Source of the DNA: an uncultured Phascolarctobacterium sp.
Lineage (GTDB): Bacteria; Bacillota; Negativicutes; Acidaminococcales; Acidaminococcaceae
Assembly: GCA_946002345.1 (NCBI GenBank)
Contig: CAMFZA010000002.1
Location: forward strand, 1-23,218
Direction: 5' to 3'
DNA length: 23,218 nucleotides
Shown: positions 17,329 through 23,218 of the stretch, in pieces
Layout: the number at the start of each line of letters is the position of its first letter
Numbering within the stretch: position 1 is the first letter of the stretch
Translations under genes and position numbers: made by a program
The notes under the pieces: model-generated
What the model was told of the DNA's origin: nothing
The model's database searches: none
What the model saw: only the letters and a program-made list of their open reading frames with translations

Positions 17329-17340
17329 CAAAATCGCTCT

Positions 17341-17643
17341 TTAGTTTTTGCCGGCCTTCAACAGATGCAACAGCTCGGTCAAATCCTCCAAGGTAACCTC
17401 GCTCTTCTTTTCCTCCTGAGGCTTACCTTCGATATCCTCAAAGAAGCTGCTAATGGGAGTATTCAACGCATCATGCAGCTTAATCAGGTTCGGAATGGTC
17501 AGGCCTGCACGACCATTTTCAATATTGCTCAAATGGGTTTGGGTCACACCAATCTGCTTGGCCAGCTCTGTTTGAGAAATGCCCTTAGTAATACGAAGCA
17601 TCTTCACTCTGGTACCAATCATCTTATTATAAATTTCTGTCAT
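17341..17643 (-). CDS. Xre-family helix-turn-helix regulator
   Basis: This is a 100-residue DNA-binding protein. The Cro/CI-type HTH spans residues about 11-68: S-Q-T-E-L-A-K-Q-I-G-V at 23-33 is the first helix and turn, and T-Q-T-H-L-S-N-I-E-N-G at 34-44 is the recognition helix region with the usual I-E-N-G-R ending. The C-terminal 30 residues are charged and helical (E-E-K-K, then T-L-E-D-L-T-E-L-L-H-L-L), a likely dimerisation tail, with no sensor domain. I chose ATG 17641-17643 because AAGGGG sits 8 bases upstream of it. A GTG three codons earlier would leave almost no space after the same site. It has its own promoter and terminator. The target is unknown: it may control itself, the adhesin on one side, or the redox operon on the other. 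Confidence 0.9.
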   Translation of the reverse strand: MTEIYNKMIGTRVKMLRITKGISQTELAKQIGVTQTHLSNIENGRAGLTIPNLIKLHDALNTPISSFFEDIEGKPQEEKKSEVTLEDLTELLHLLKAGKN

Positions 17644-17674
17644 CCTAAACACCCCTTCAGTATATTTTTCACGT

Positions 17675-17705
17675 ACATTCAGAGTTTTTAATTTAATATG
17701 AATGT
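17675..17705. promoter_or_regulatory. Inverted repeat, candidate operator of the Xre gene
   Basis: ACATTCA (17675-17681) and TGAATGT (17699-17705) form a perfect 7-bp inverted repeat with a 17-base AT-rich spacer, so half-site centres are 24 bases apart. It lies just downstream of the regulator's -10 box, in the first ~30 transcribed bases, where a bound repressor would block transcription. Binding by this Xre protein is inferred. Confidence 0.5.
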
Positions 17706-17713
17706 TTATTGAA

Positions 17714-17742
17714 ATTATAACCCATCATTCTGCTCTTAGCAA
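17714..17742 (-). promoter_or_regulatory. Probable sigma-A promoter of the Xre gene
   Basis: TTGCTA (17737-17742), a 17-base spacer and TATAAT (17714-17719) read on the minus strand. The start would be near 17707, about 64 bases before the regulator's ATG. Confidence 0.7.
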
Positions 17743-17855
17743 GCATTACAAGTACCTAAATATTTACTGATTAGAGAAAAATGAAGAAATCTAATAAAAA
17801 TCAGCCCCACTTCTGTTAAGATGTTTTTGAATCTTCTTGTATAAATATTTTATAT

Positions 17856-19256
17856 TTACTGAGCATCAATCAGCTTGCCTGGATTCAACACATTGTTCGG
17901 ATCCATGGCACGCTTAATAGTTTTCATGATGGACATTTCCACTGGGTTGCAGTATTCAGCCAAGGCCTGCAGCTTTTTGGCACCAATACCGTGCTCACCG
18001 CTCAGGCGACCACCGATGCTATAAACATAGGCATAGCAAATCTTGTGGAACTCAGCAACCTGCTTCTCCCATTCCTCATCGCTCATATCCATCTTCAGTA
18101 CATTGAAATGCAGATTGCCATCACCAGCGTGAGCCAGGCACATGCATTCAAAATCATAGTTTTTGGAAACCTCCATCAGATGATTGAGGCAAACGGCAAT
18201 CTTATCCACGGGCACAACCAAATCGTCAGAAGTGGACACCTTACTCAAGGCCTTGGAGCCCTCTAAGCAGCTACGGCGTACCTTCCACACGCGCTCGTCG
18301 GCCTCCACAACATCGGTAGCACCGCAGGCAGTGCAAATCTCGTCCAGCTGCTCCATCTTCATATCCAGTTCGTCCTCGTTAAAGGTTTCCACAGTGACAA
18401 TAACGTAACTGCCATCCTCATAATGGGGCAGACGCAGCTCAGCATAATCGCTGGCAGCGCGCACGAAGCCATTGTCCATGAATTCCACGCTGGTAGGGTT
18501 CAGGCCAGCCTTGATCAGCGCAGGCACAAGGTCAACGGCCTTTTGCACATCAGTGAAAATGGCCAAAATATCCAGACGATAGGGACACAAGGGCAGCAGC
18601 TTCAGAGTAGCCTTAGTGATAATACCCAATGTACCCTCGCTGCCCATTACCAATTGGTCTAAGCAGTAGCCAGTGGAGCATTTTTTCAGACGATTGCCCA
18701 ATTCAACGATTTCACCAGTGGGAGTAACCACCTCAATGGAAAACACCTGATGACGGGTGGTGCCATAGCGTACTGCCTTGTTGCCACCGGCATTGGTAGC
18801 AATATTACCGCCGATAAGGCAGCTGTCGGCGCTACAGGGGTCACCGGCATACAACAGGCCCGCATCGTTGGCCAATATTTGGCTATCCACAGTACGCGCG
18901 CCTGCGTCGACAACCAAGAACAAGGCCTCAGAGTTCATTTCAATGATTTTATCCATGCGCTCCAAAAGCAGCACAATGCCACCGCATACAGGGATGGCGC
19001 CGCAGGACACACTGGTACCAGCGCTACGAGGAGTTACGGGCACCAAATATTTATTGGCCAGCTTCATAATTGCAGCTACTTCCTCGGTGCTACCCGGCAG
19101 GACAACCACCTCGGGCAGATGATGGTAGTGCGGATCCGGCTCTTCGTCGGTCTTATAGCGCTCCAAGGTTTCGGGGTCATTTTTCACAAACTCGGCGCCC
19201 ACAATAGCGCGCAATTCTGCTAAAACTTCTTCGGTTACAGGGTTAAATTTTGTCAT
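17856..19256 (-). CDS. FAD-linked 2-hydroxyacid dehydrogenase, GlcD/DLD family, copy 3 of the operon
   Basis: A 466-residue flavoprotein, the normal length for the family. The FAD-binding PCMH domain spans about 45-222 (S-A-G-T-S at 78-82, Y-A-G-D-P-C-S at 136-142, A-T-N-A-G-G at 153-158, G-S-E-G-T-L-G at 205-211). The FAD-oxidase C-terminal domain follows, with H-A-G-D-G-N-L-H at 376-383, G-E-H-G-I-G at 420-425 and D-P-N-N-V-L-N-P-G-K near the end. Such enzymes oxidise D-lactate, glycolate or other D-2-hydroxyacids to 2-oxoacids; the substrate is not evident here. It is the most divergent of the three paralogues (about 71 percent identical to copy 1 over residues 101-200 by eye, lower elsewhere). 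I chose ATG 19254-19256 because the protein then aligns from residue 1 with its neighbours; a TTG three codons upstream is too close to the AAAGGA site. It is the last gene of the operon, with no clear terminator after it. Confidence 0.92.
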   Translation of the reverse strand: MTKFNPVTEEVLAELRAIVGAEFVKNDPETLERYKTDEEPDPHYHHLPEVVVLPGSTEEVAAIMKLANKYLVPVTPRSAGTSVSCGAIPVCGGIVLLLERMDKIIEMNSEALFLVVDAGARTVDSQILANDAGLLYAGDPCSADSCLIGGNIATNAGGNKAVRYGTTRHQVFSIEVVTPTGEIVELGNRLKKCSTGYCLDQLVMGSEGTLGIITKATLKLLPLCPYRLDILAIFTDVQKAVDLVPALIKAGLNPTSVEFMDNGFVRAASDYAELRLPHYEDGSYVIVTVETFNEDELDMKMEQLDEICTACGATDVVEADERVWKVRRSCLEGSKALSKVSTSDDLVVPVDKIAVCLNHLMEVSKNYDFECMCLAHAGDGNLHFNVLKMDMSDEEWEKQVAEFHKICYAYVYSIGGRLSGEHGIGAKKLQALAEYCNPVEMSIMKTIKRAMDPNNVLNPGKLIDAQ

Positions 19257-19303
19257 AAACTTCAATTCCTTTCCATTCTACCTTACTACTCTGTAGGTTT
19301 ATT

Positions 19304-20704
19304 TTATAAATTAAAGACTTTGCCCGGGTTGAGAATATTATGCGGATCCCAAGCTCTCTTAATCTTGCGCATCAATGCCAGCTCCCCAGCAGGAGTAAAC
19401 TCCTCCATAAAGCCGCTTTTTTTAGCGCCAATACCATGCTCACCGCTAAGACGCCCACCATGAGCATAAACATAGGTATAAATCTCCTTGGTGAAGCGAG
19501 CAAGATTATCCTCCCATTCCTCATCGGTCAAATCCATCTTGCACAGCACAATGTGCAGATTGCCATCGCCGATGTGAGCGTTAATGCGCAGGGGGAAGGG
19601 ATATTTTTTTACTGTGGCAATAATGTGCTTCACGGTATCGCTCATTTGGTCCACAGGCACCACCACATCATCAGTGGTGCACACTAGGCTCACCAAGCGC
19701 ACTGATTCCAAGCAATTACGGCGCATAGCCCAAATACGGTCATCCGCCTCCAGCACCTCGATGGCACCGCATTCCTCGCAAATGTCGTTGAGCTGCTCCA
19801 TCTTCATATCCAGCTCATCCTCGGTAAAGGTTTCGATGGTGAAGATTACATAGATGCCATCCTCCACATGGGGCGCGCCGGCAAATTCCAAAAACTGGCT
19901 AGTGGTGCGCACGTTGGGATTATCCATATATTCAATGCTGGTGGGAGTGATGCCGGCCTTGGCTACCTTAGGCACCACGCTCATGGCCTGCACTGCATCA
20001 GTAAAGATGGCCAGCATATCCAGACGATAGGGCGGCAGGGGCTGCAGCTTCAGCGTTACCTGGGTAATGATACCCAGAGTACCCTCGCTGCCAATGACCA
20101 GCTGCTCCATGCAGTAGCCGGTGCTGCACTTTTTTAAAGGTGCACCCAAATCCACAAGCTCGCCCTCAGGAGTGACAATTTGCACAGCATAGACTTGATT
20201 GCGGGTTACACCATAGCGCACTGCCTTATTTCCACCGGCATTGGTCGCCAGGTTGCCGCCTATTTGGCAGCTTTCTGCACTGCAGGGGTCACCGGCATAC
20301 AGAAAACCTGCTTCATTGGCCACCCTTTGAATATCCACAGTACGCACACCGGCCTGAGCAATGAGGTACATGCCCTCCTTATTCAGCTCGATGATTTTGT
20401 TTAAGCGCTCCATGAGGATGATGAGACCACCCTTGGTGGCAATGGCACCATCTACGATGCCGCTGCCGCCACCCCGCACAGTTACAGGAATCAGGAACTC
20501 ATTGCAGAGCTTCATCACCGCCGCGATTTCCTCTGCGCTAGCAGGAGCGATTACCACATCTGGAAGATGAAAACAGCGCTCGTCCGTTTCCTCATCAGTT
20601 TTATATTTATCCAAGGTTTCCGCATCAGTAAAGACAAACTCAGCGCCCACAATGGCACACAGCCTGTCGATAAACTCAGGGGTTACTTTATTGTACTCAG
20701 TCAT
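19304..20704 (-). CDS. FAD-linked 2-hydroxyacid dehydrogenase, GlcD/DLD family, copy 2 of the operon
   Basis: A 466-residue paralogue with the full set of family motifs: R-G-G-G-S-G at 77-82 in the PCMH FAD domain, Y-A-G-D-P-C-S-A at 136-143, A-T-N-A-G-G at 153-158, K-K-C-S-T-G-Y-C at 191-198, H-I-G-D-G-N-L-H at 377-384 and G-E-H-G-I-G at 421-426. It should be cytoplasmic or membrane-peripheral, since no signal peptide or membrane segment is visible. It is about 85 percent identical to copy 1 over residues 101-200 by eye. Its FAD loop reads GGGSG where the other copies have SGGTS or SAGTS, and the following Cys of copies 1 and 3 is a Lys here (A-T-K-G-G). Such differences may reflect different substrates (inference). 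A GGAAGG site precedes the ATG by 9 bases. The next gene follows after 47 bases. Confidence 0.93.
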   Translation of the reverse strand: MTEYNKVTPEFIDRLCAIVGAEFVFTDAETLDKYKTDEETDERCFHLPDVVIAPASAEEIAAVMKLCNEFLIPVTVRGGGSGIVDGAIATKGGLIILMERLNKIIELNKEGMYLIAQAGVRTVDIQRVANEAGFLYAGDPCSAESCQIGGNLATNAGGNKAVRYGVTRNQVYAVQIVTPEGELVDLGAPLKKCSTGYCMEQLVIGSEGTLGIITQVTLKLQPLPPYRLDMLAIFTDAVQAMSVVPKVAKAGITPTSIEYMDNPNVRTTSQFLEFAGAPHVEDGIYVIFTIETFTEDELDMKMEQLNDICEECGAIEVLEADDRIWAMRRNCLESVRLVSLVCTTDDVVVPVDQMSDTVKHIIATVKKYPFPLRINAHIGDGNLHIVLCKMDLTDEEWEDNLARFTKEIYTYVYAHGGRLSGEHGIGAKKSGFMEEFTPAGELALMRKIKRAWDPHNILNPGKVFNL

Positions 20705-20741
20705 ACTCTTAGCCCTTCCACTTTCTTTTAAAACGCTGGAG

Positions 20742-20820
20742 AAGGTACCAGATACAAGGCGCGGCGACGACGGCGTATGGTCAATACTCCTAGGAGTCGC
20801 AACGAAGTAGATGGTGCCTT
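20742..20820. repeat. GC-rich imperfect palindrome, REP/MITE-like intergenic element
   Basis: The 127-base gap between dehydrogenase copies 1 and 2 contains a segment unlike its AT-richer flanks. Its ends are imperfect inverted repeats: AAGGTACCAGATAC (20742-20755) against GTAGATGGTGCCTT (20807-20820), matching at 11 of 14 positions. Inside are a GGCG/ACG-rich stretch (20758-20777) and a perfect 12-bp palindrome ACTCCTAGGAGT (20786-20797). No reading frame is apparent. The architecture fits a dispersed non-coding repeat. It begins 12 bases past the copy 1 stop codon. Confidence 0.65.
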
Positions 20821-20831
20821 ATACAGTGTTT

Positions 20832-22238
20832 TCAAGCGTTAAATACTTTGCCGGGGTTCAAAATATTATTCGGATCCCAAGCACGCTTAATCTTTCTCAT
20901 CAGCGCCAATTCTCCTGCAGGGGTAAACTCCTCCATATAAGCCAGCTTCTTGGCGCCAATGCCATGCTCGCCGGCCAAGCGGCCACCTTGAGCATAAGCA
21001 TAAGCATATACTTCCTCATGGAATTCATGGACATACTTTTCCCAATCCTCATCGGTCATATCGCATTTGCACAGCACGATATGCAGATTACCATCGCCAA
21101 TATGAGCATTAATCTTTACAGGAATGGGGAAGGGATATTTTTCGCCAATTTCCATGATTTCTTTAATAGTGCTAGCGATTTTATCCACGGGCACAACCAC
21201 GTCATCGGTCAGGGAAACCTTGCTTACAAGGCTGATGGACTCTTGGCAGTTGCGGCGCATAGCCCAAATACGGTCGTCCGCCTCCAAAACATCCACAGCG
21301 CCGGCTTCCTCGCACATGTTGCTAAGCTGCTCCATCTTGGTATCCAGCTCTTCTTCAGTGAAGGTTTCCACGGTGATGATTACATAAATACCAGTTTCAT
21401 AATGGGGAGCACCCTTGAACTCGATATAATCCGCAGTAGCACGCACATAGGAATTATCCATATATTCAATGCTGGTGGGATTTAGGCCAGCCTTATTGAT
21501 TTTTGCAACAAGGGAAAGCGCCACATGGGGATCCTCAAAAACTGCCAGCACATCAAAACGATAGGGAGGCATGGGCTGCAGCTTCAAGGTTACCTTGGTA
21601 ATAATGCCCAGAGTGCCCTCGCTGCCCATTACCAGCTGCTCCATGCAATAACCAGTGGAGCACTTTTTCAGACGAGCTCCCACCTCTACGATTTCGCCCT
21701 CAGGAGTAACCATTTCCAAGCCATAGACCTGGTTACGAGTTACACCATAACGCACTGCCTTATTGCCGCCGGCATTAGTTGCCAAATTGGCACCAATCAT
21801 GCAGGATTCAGCGCTGCAGGGATCGCCCGCATAAAGGAAGCCCGCCTCGTTAGCCATTTTTTGGATGTCCACAGTGCGCACGCCTGCTTCGGCGATTAAG
21901 TACATACCCTCGGTATTCATTTCAATGATTTTGTTCAGGCGCTCCATTAAGAGGATGATGCCGCCGCAGACAGCGATGGCGCCGTCAGCAAGGCTAGTAC
22001 CACCGCTGCGCACAGTGATGGGCACCATGTACTTATTGCACAGCCTGACAATAGCAGCAATTTCCTCGGGAGTACCGGGGCGAACTACGGCTTCAGGCAC
22101 ACGAAAGCGGCGAGGGTCATATTCCTCGTCAGTTTTGTACATATCCAGCTTTTCGGGATCGGTGAAGACATTTTCTTTGCCAATGACCGCTTCAACTTCA
22201 GCCAAAAACTCAGGACTCACAGGATTATAGGTAGTCAT
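20832..22238 (-). CDS. FAD-linked 2-hydroxyacid dehydrogenase, GlcD/DLD family, copy 1 of the operon
   Basis: A 468-residue flavoprotein. The PCMH FAD domain spans about 45-222 (S-G-G-T-S at 78-82, Y-A-G-D-P-C-S-A-E at 136-144, A-T-N-A-G-G at 153-158, G-S-E-G-T-L-G at 205-211). The C-terminal substrate domain carries H-I-G-D-G-N-L-H at 379-386 and G-E-H-G-I-G at 423-428, which supply the usual His residues for 2-hydroxyacid oxidation. It ends D-P-N-N-I-L-N-P-G-K. AGGAGG stands 7 bases upstream of the ATG. That ATG shares one base with the stop codon of the flavodoxin/ferredoxin gene before it (TAATG), implying coupled translation and a shared pathway. Related clostridial lactate dehydrogenases work with EtfAB, but no etf gene is in the window. 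Substrate and electron acceptor are not determined. Confidence 0.93.
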   Translation of the reverse strand: MTTYNPVSPEFLAEVEAVIGKENVFTDPEKLDMYKTDEEYDPRRFRVPEAVVRPGTPEEIAAIVRLCNKYMVPITVRSGGTSLADGAIAVCGGIILLMERLNKIIEMNTEGMYLIAEAGVRTVDIQKMANEAGFLYAGDPCSAESCMIGANLATNAGGNKAVRYGVTRNQVYGLEMVTPEGEIVEVGARLKKCSTGYCMEQLVMGSEGTLGIITKVTLKLQPMPPYRFDVLAVFEDPHVALSLVAKINKAGLNPTSIEYMDNSYVRATADYIEFKGAPHYETGIYVIITVETFTEEELDTKMEQLSNMCEEAGAVDVLEADDRIWAMRRNCQESISLVSKVSLTDDVVVPVDKIASTIKEIMEIGEKYPFPIPVKINAHIGDGNLHIVLCKCDMTDEDWEKYVHEFHEEVYAYAYAQGGRLAGEHGIGAKKLAYMEEFTPAGELALMRKIKRAWDPNNILNPGKVFNA

Positions 22239-23014
22239 TATTTTTCCTCCTGATTAAACATTTCTTGTATTTTAATATTGGGATTTACATAACGCTTGCT
22301 GCCCATTTTGTTCACGCTGCCCATTTGGATGGCGTGCTTGGGACACCAATGCACACAGCCCAGGCAGGTGATGCACTTCTCACCAAAGGCAGGTCGACCA
22401 TTGACCATTTTAATATTGCCCACGGGGCAGATTTTGGCGCATTGGCCGCAACTTACACAGGCATCGCAGTCCACCTTGAACTGACCAATCTTGAGGAAGG
22501 TGCGCAGATACCACCAGCACAGGCTAGTACCAACATATTTCCACAAATAGCTTTCCTGGCACTGGCTCACATCCTGCTTACCAGCGTGAATGTCGCTCAC
22601 AATTTTGGCCAAGGCTTGGTCTGCTGCTGTAAGCATTTGGCTAGCCTTCAGCTCGGGAGTATTAAAGATATTGTCTGGCATAATGACGGTGGCAGCGTAG
22701 TTCAGGGTAATATCACCCTTGAGCAAAAGCTCCTGCATGCACTTTAAAGCACGGCCCTGCATGGCACCCATGGTTACAATGCCAAAGGTGTACTGGGGCG
22801 CAGCCTCCAGCTTGCCCAAAAATTCCTGCACATAGGGCGGCAGGCTGGCGCTGAACACGGGGCAGACAATGCCTACAATTTCATCCTCCACCCGATAGGG
22901 CTTAGCCATGTAGCTACTAATAGGCTCTAAGCGGCAGTCCTTTAAAACCACGGCAGCTTGCTTGGCCACATCCAGACAGTTGCCAGTGCCACTAAAATAA
23001 AAGATTACGGACAT
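22238..23014 (-). CDS. EFR1-family flavodoxin/ferredoxin fusion protein
   Basis: A 258-residue electron-transfer protein. The N-terminal flavodoxin-like domain (about 1-150) opens with the FMN phosphate loop F-S-G-T-G-N at 7-12. The C-terminal part binds two [4Fe-4S] clusters: C186, C189, C192 and C196 with P197, and C214, C217, C220 and C224 with P225. An extra C183 lies just before the first cluster. An aromatic, hydrophobic stretch (159-174, K-Y-V-G-T-S-L-C-W-W-Y-L) links the domains and could touch the membrane. This is the arrangement of EFR1-type ferredoxins in anaerobes. I chose ATG 23012-23014 because AAGGTG precedes it by 6 bases and F-S-G-T-G-N then sits at the normal distance. A TTG five codons upstream lacks a site. 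It heads the operon and may take electrons from the dehydrogenases (inference). Confidence 0.9.
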   Translation of the reverse strand: MSVIFYFSGTGNCLDVAKQAAVVLKDCRLEPISSYMAKPYRVEDEIVGIVCPVFSASLPPYVQEFLGKLEAAPQYTFGIVTMGAMQGRALKCMQELLLKGDITLNYAATVIMPDNIFNTPELKASQMLTAADQALAKIVSDIHAGKQDVSQCQESYLWKYVGTSLCWWYLRTFLKIGQFKVDCDACVSCGQCAKICPVGNIKMVNGRPAFGEKCITCLGCVHWCPKHAIQMGSVNKMGSKRYVNPNIKIQEMFNQEEK

Positions 23015-23051
23015 AATCGTCACCTTCAATTTCTACTATATCTAACTTTTT

Positions 23052-23080
23052 ATTATAGTATAAAATCGTCAATTTGTCTT
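23052..23080 (-). promoter_or_regulatory. Probable promoter of the flavodoxin/ferredoxin-dehydrogenase operon
   Basis: On the minus strand, AAGACA (23075-23080, 4 of 6 consensus bases), a 17-base spacer and a perfect TATAAT (23052-23057). Transcription would begin near 23045, about 30 bases before the ATG. No comparable promoter is seen in the short gaps between the downstream genes. Confidence 0.6.
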
Positions 23081-23218
23081 GTGGTTTAGATGGGGTTAAA
23101 AGAAAATTTGCATTTTGTGAAGATGTTTTTATGTAAGGAAATTCGCAATTAGCAATCCGCAAAAAATATCGGTAGACGCAACGGTCACAGAACATCGAAC
23201 TCCCTAACCTTGAACAAC
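23081..23218. other. Right-end stretch with no supported gene
   Basis: AT-rich and then mixed-composition sequence upstream of the operon promoter. A 67-residue minus-strand frame crosses it, but it has no recognisable motif, overlaps the promoter and the ferredoxin start, and is judged non-coding. I see no tRNA, terminator or repeat here. Confidence 0.5.

Noticed and set aside
17818..17835. Small hairpin AAGAT/ATCTT after the last dehydrogenase
   Set aside because: Only 5 A/T-rich base pairs and no following T run on the minus strand, so it is not called a terminator.
20811..21485. Plus-strand open frame of 224 residues
   Set aside because: Antisense to a clear FAD dehydrogenase with all catalytic motifs. 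It also starts in the intergenic repeat and has no family signal.
22992..23195. Minus-strand frame of 67 residues upstream of the flavodoxin/ferredoxin gene
   Set aside because: It overlaps the start of that gene and covers its promoter, has no ribosome site I can support and no recognisable motif.

Overview
The window reads as a piece of a diderm Firmicutes (Negativicutes) chromosome, most likely Phascolarctobacterium or a close relative in Acidaminococcaceae. This is inferred from three things: an enormous LktA-type filamentous adhesin beside small-genome anaerobe redox genes, a low-to-moderate GC content, and a cluster of glycolate/D-lactate-dehydrogenase-like flavoproteins with an EFR1-type flavodoxin/ferredoxin. 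The genus is an inference. Every supported gene lies on the minus strand.

Positions 1-17085 are a single uninterrupted minus-strand reading frame. It starts at 17085 and runs off the left edge, giving at least 5695 codons with no stop in the window. It encodes a secreted giant adhesin. The N-terminus is an extended signal peptide followed by a two-partner-secretion-like domain with the FxxPxG motif. Beyond that come thousands of residues of Asn/Thr/Ala/Gly/Val-rich beta-helix repeats, broken by Asn/Gly/Ser-rich linkers and by charged, Tyr-rich or helical inserts. The last ~700 residues in the window are regular ~20-residue rungs organised into longer modules of ~190-226 residues. The many plus-strand open frames over this gene are antisense shadows of the repetitive coding sequence. 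The adhesin has its own sigma-A-like promoter (TTGATT-N16-TATAAT) and a strong ribosome binding site.

Positions 17294-17742 hold a small, separately transcribed Xre-family regulator gene. It has a clear promoter, a 7-bp inverted repeat just downstream of the -10 that could be its own operator, and a Rho-independent terminator that separates it from the adhesin.

Positions 17856-23080 are a probable operon read right to left. The promoter at 23052-23080 is followed by an EFR1-family flavodoxin/ferredoxin, then three tandem paralogous FAD-linked 2-hydroxyacid dehydrogenases (GlcD/DLD family, 466-468 aa). The ferredoxin stop and the first dehydrogenase start overlap by one base. A 79-bp GC-rich imperfect palindrome resembling a dispersed REP/MITE-like element sits between the first and second dehydrogenase. 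The dehydrogenases would oxidise D-2-hydroxyacids on FAD, and the two-[4Fe-4S] flavoprotein is a plausible electron partner. The substrate and acceptor cannot be read from the sequence. The last ~140 bases contain no gene I can support.
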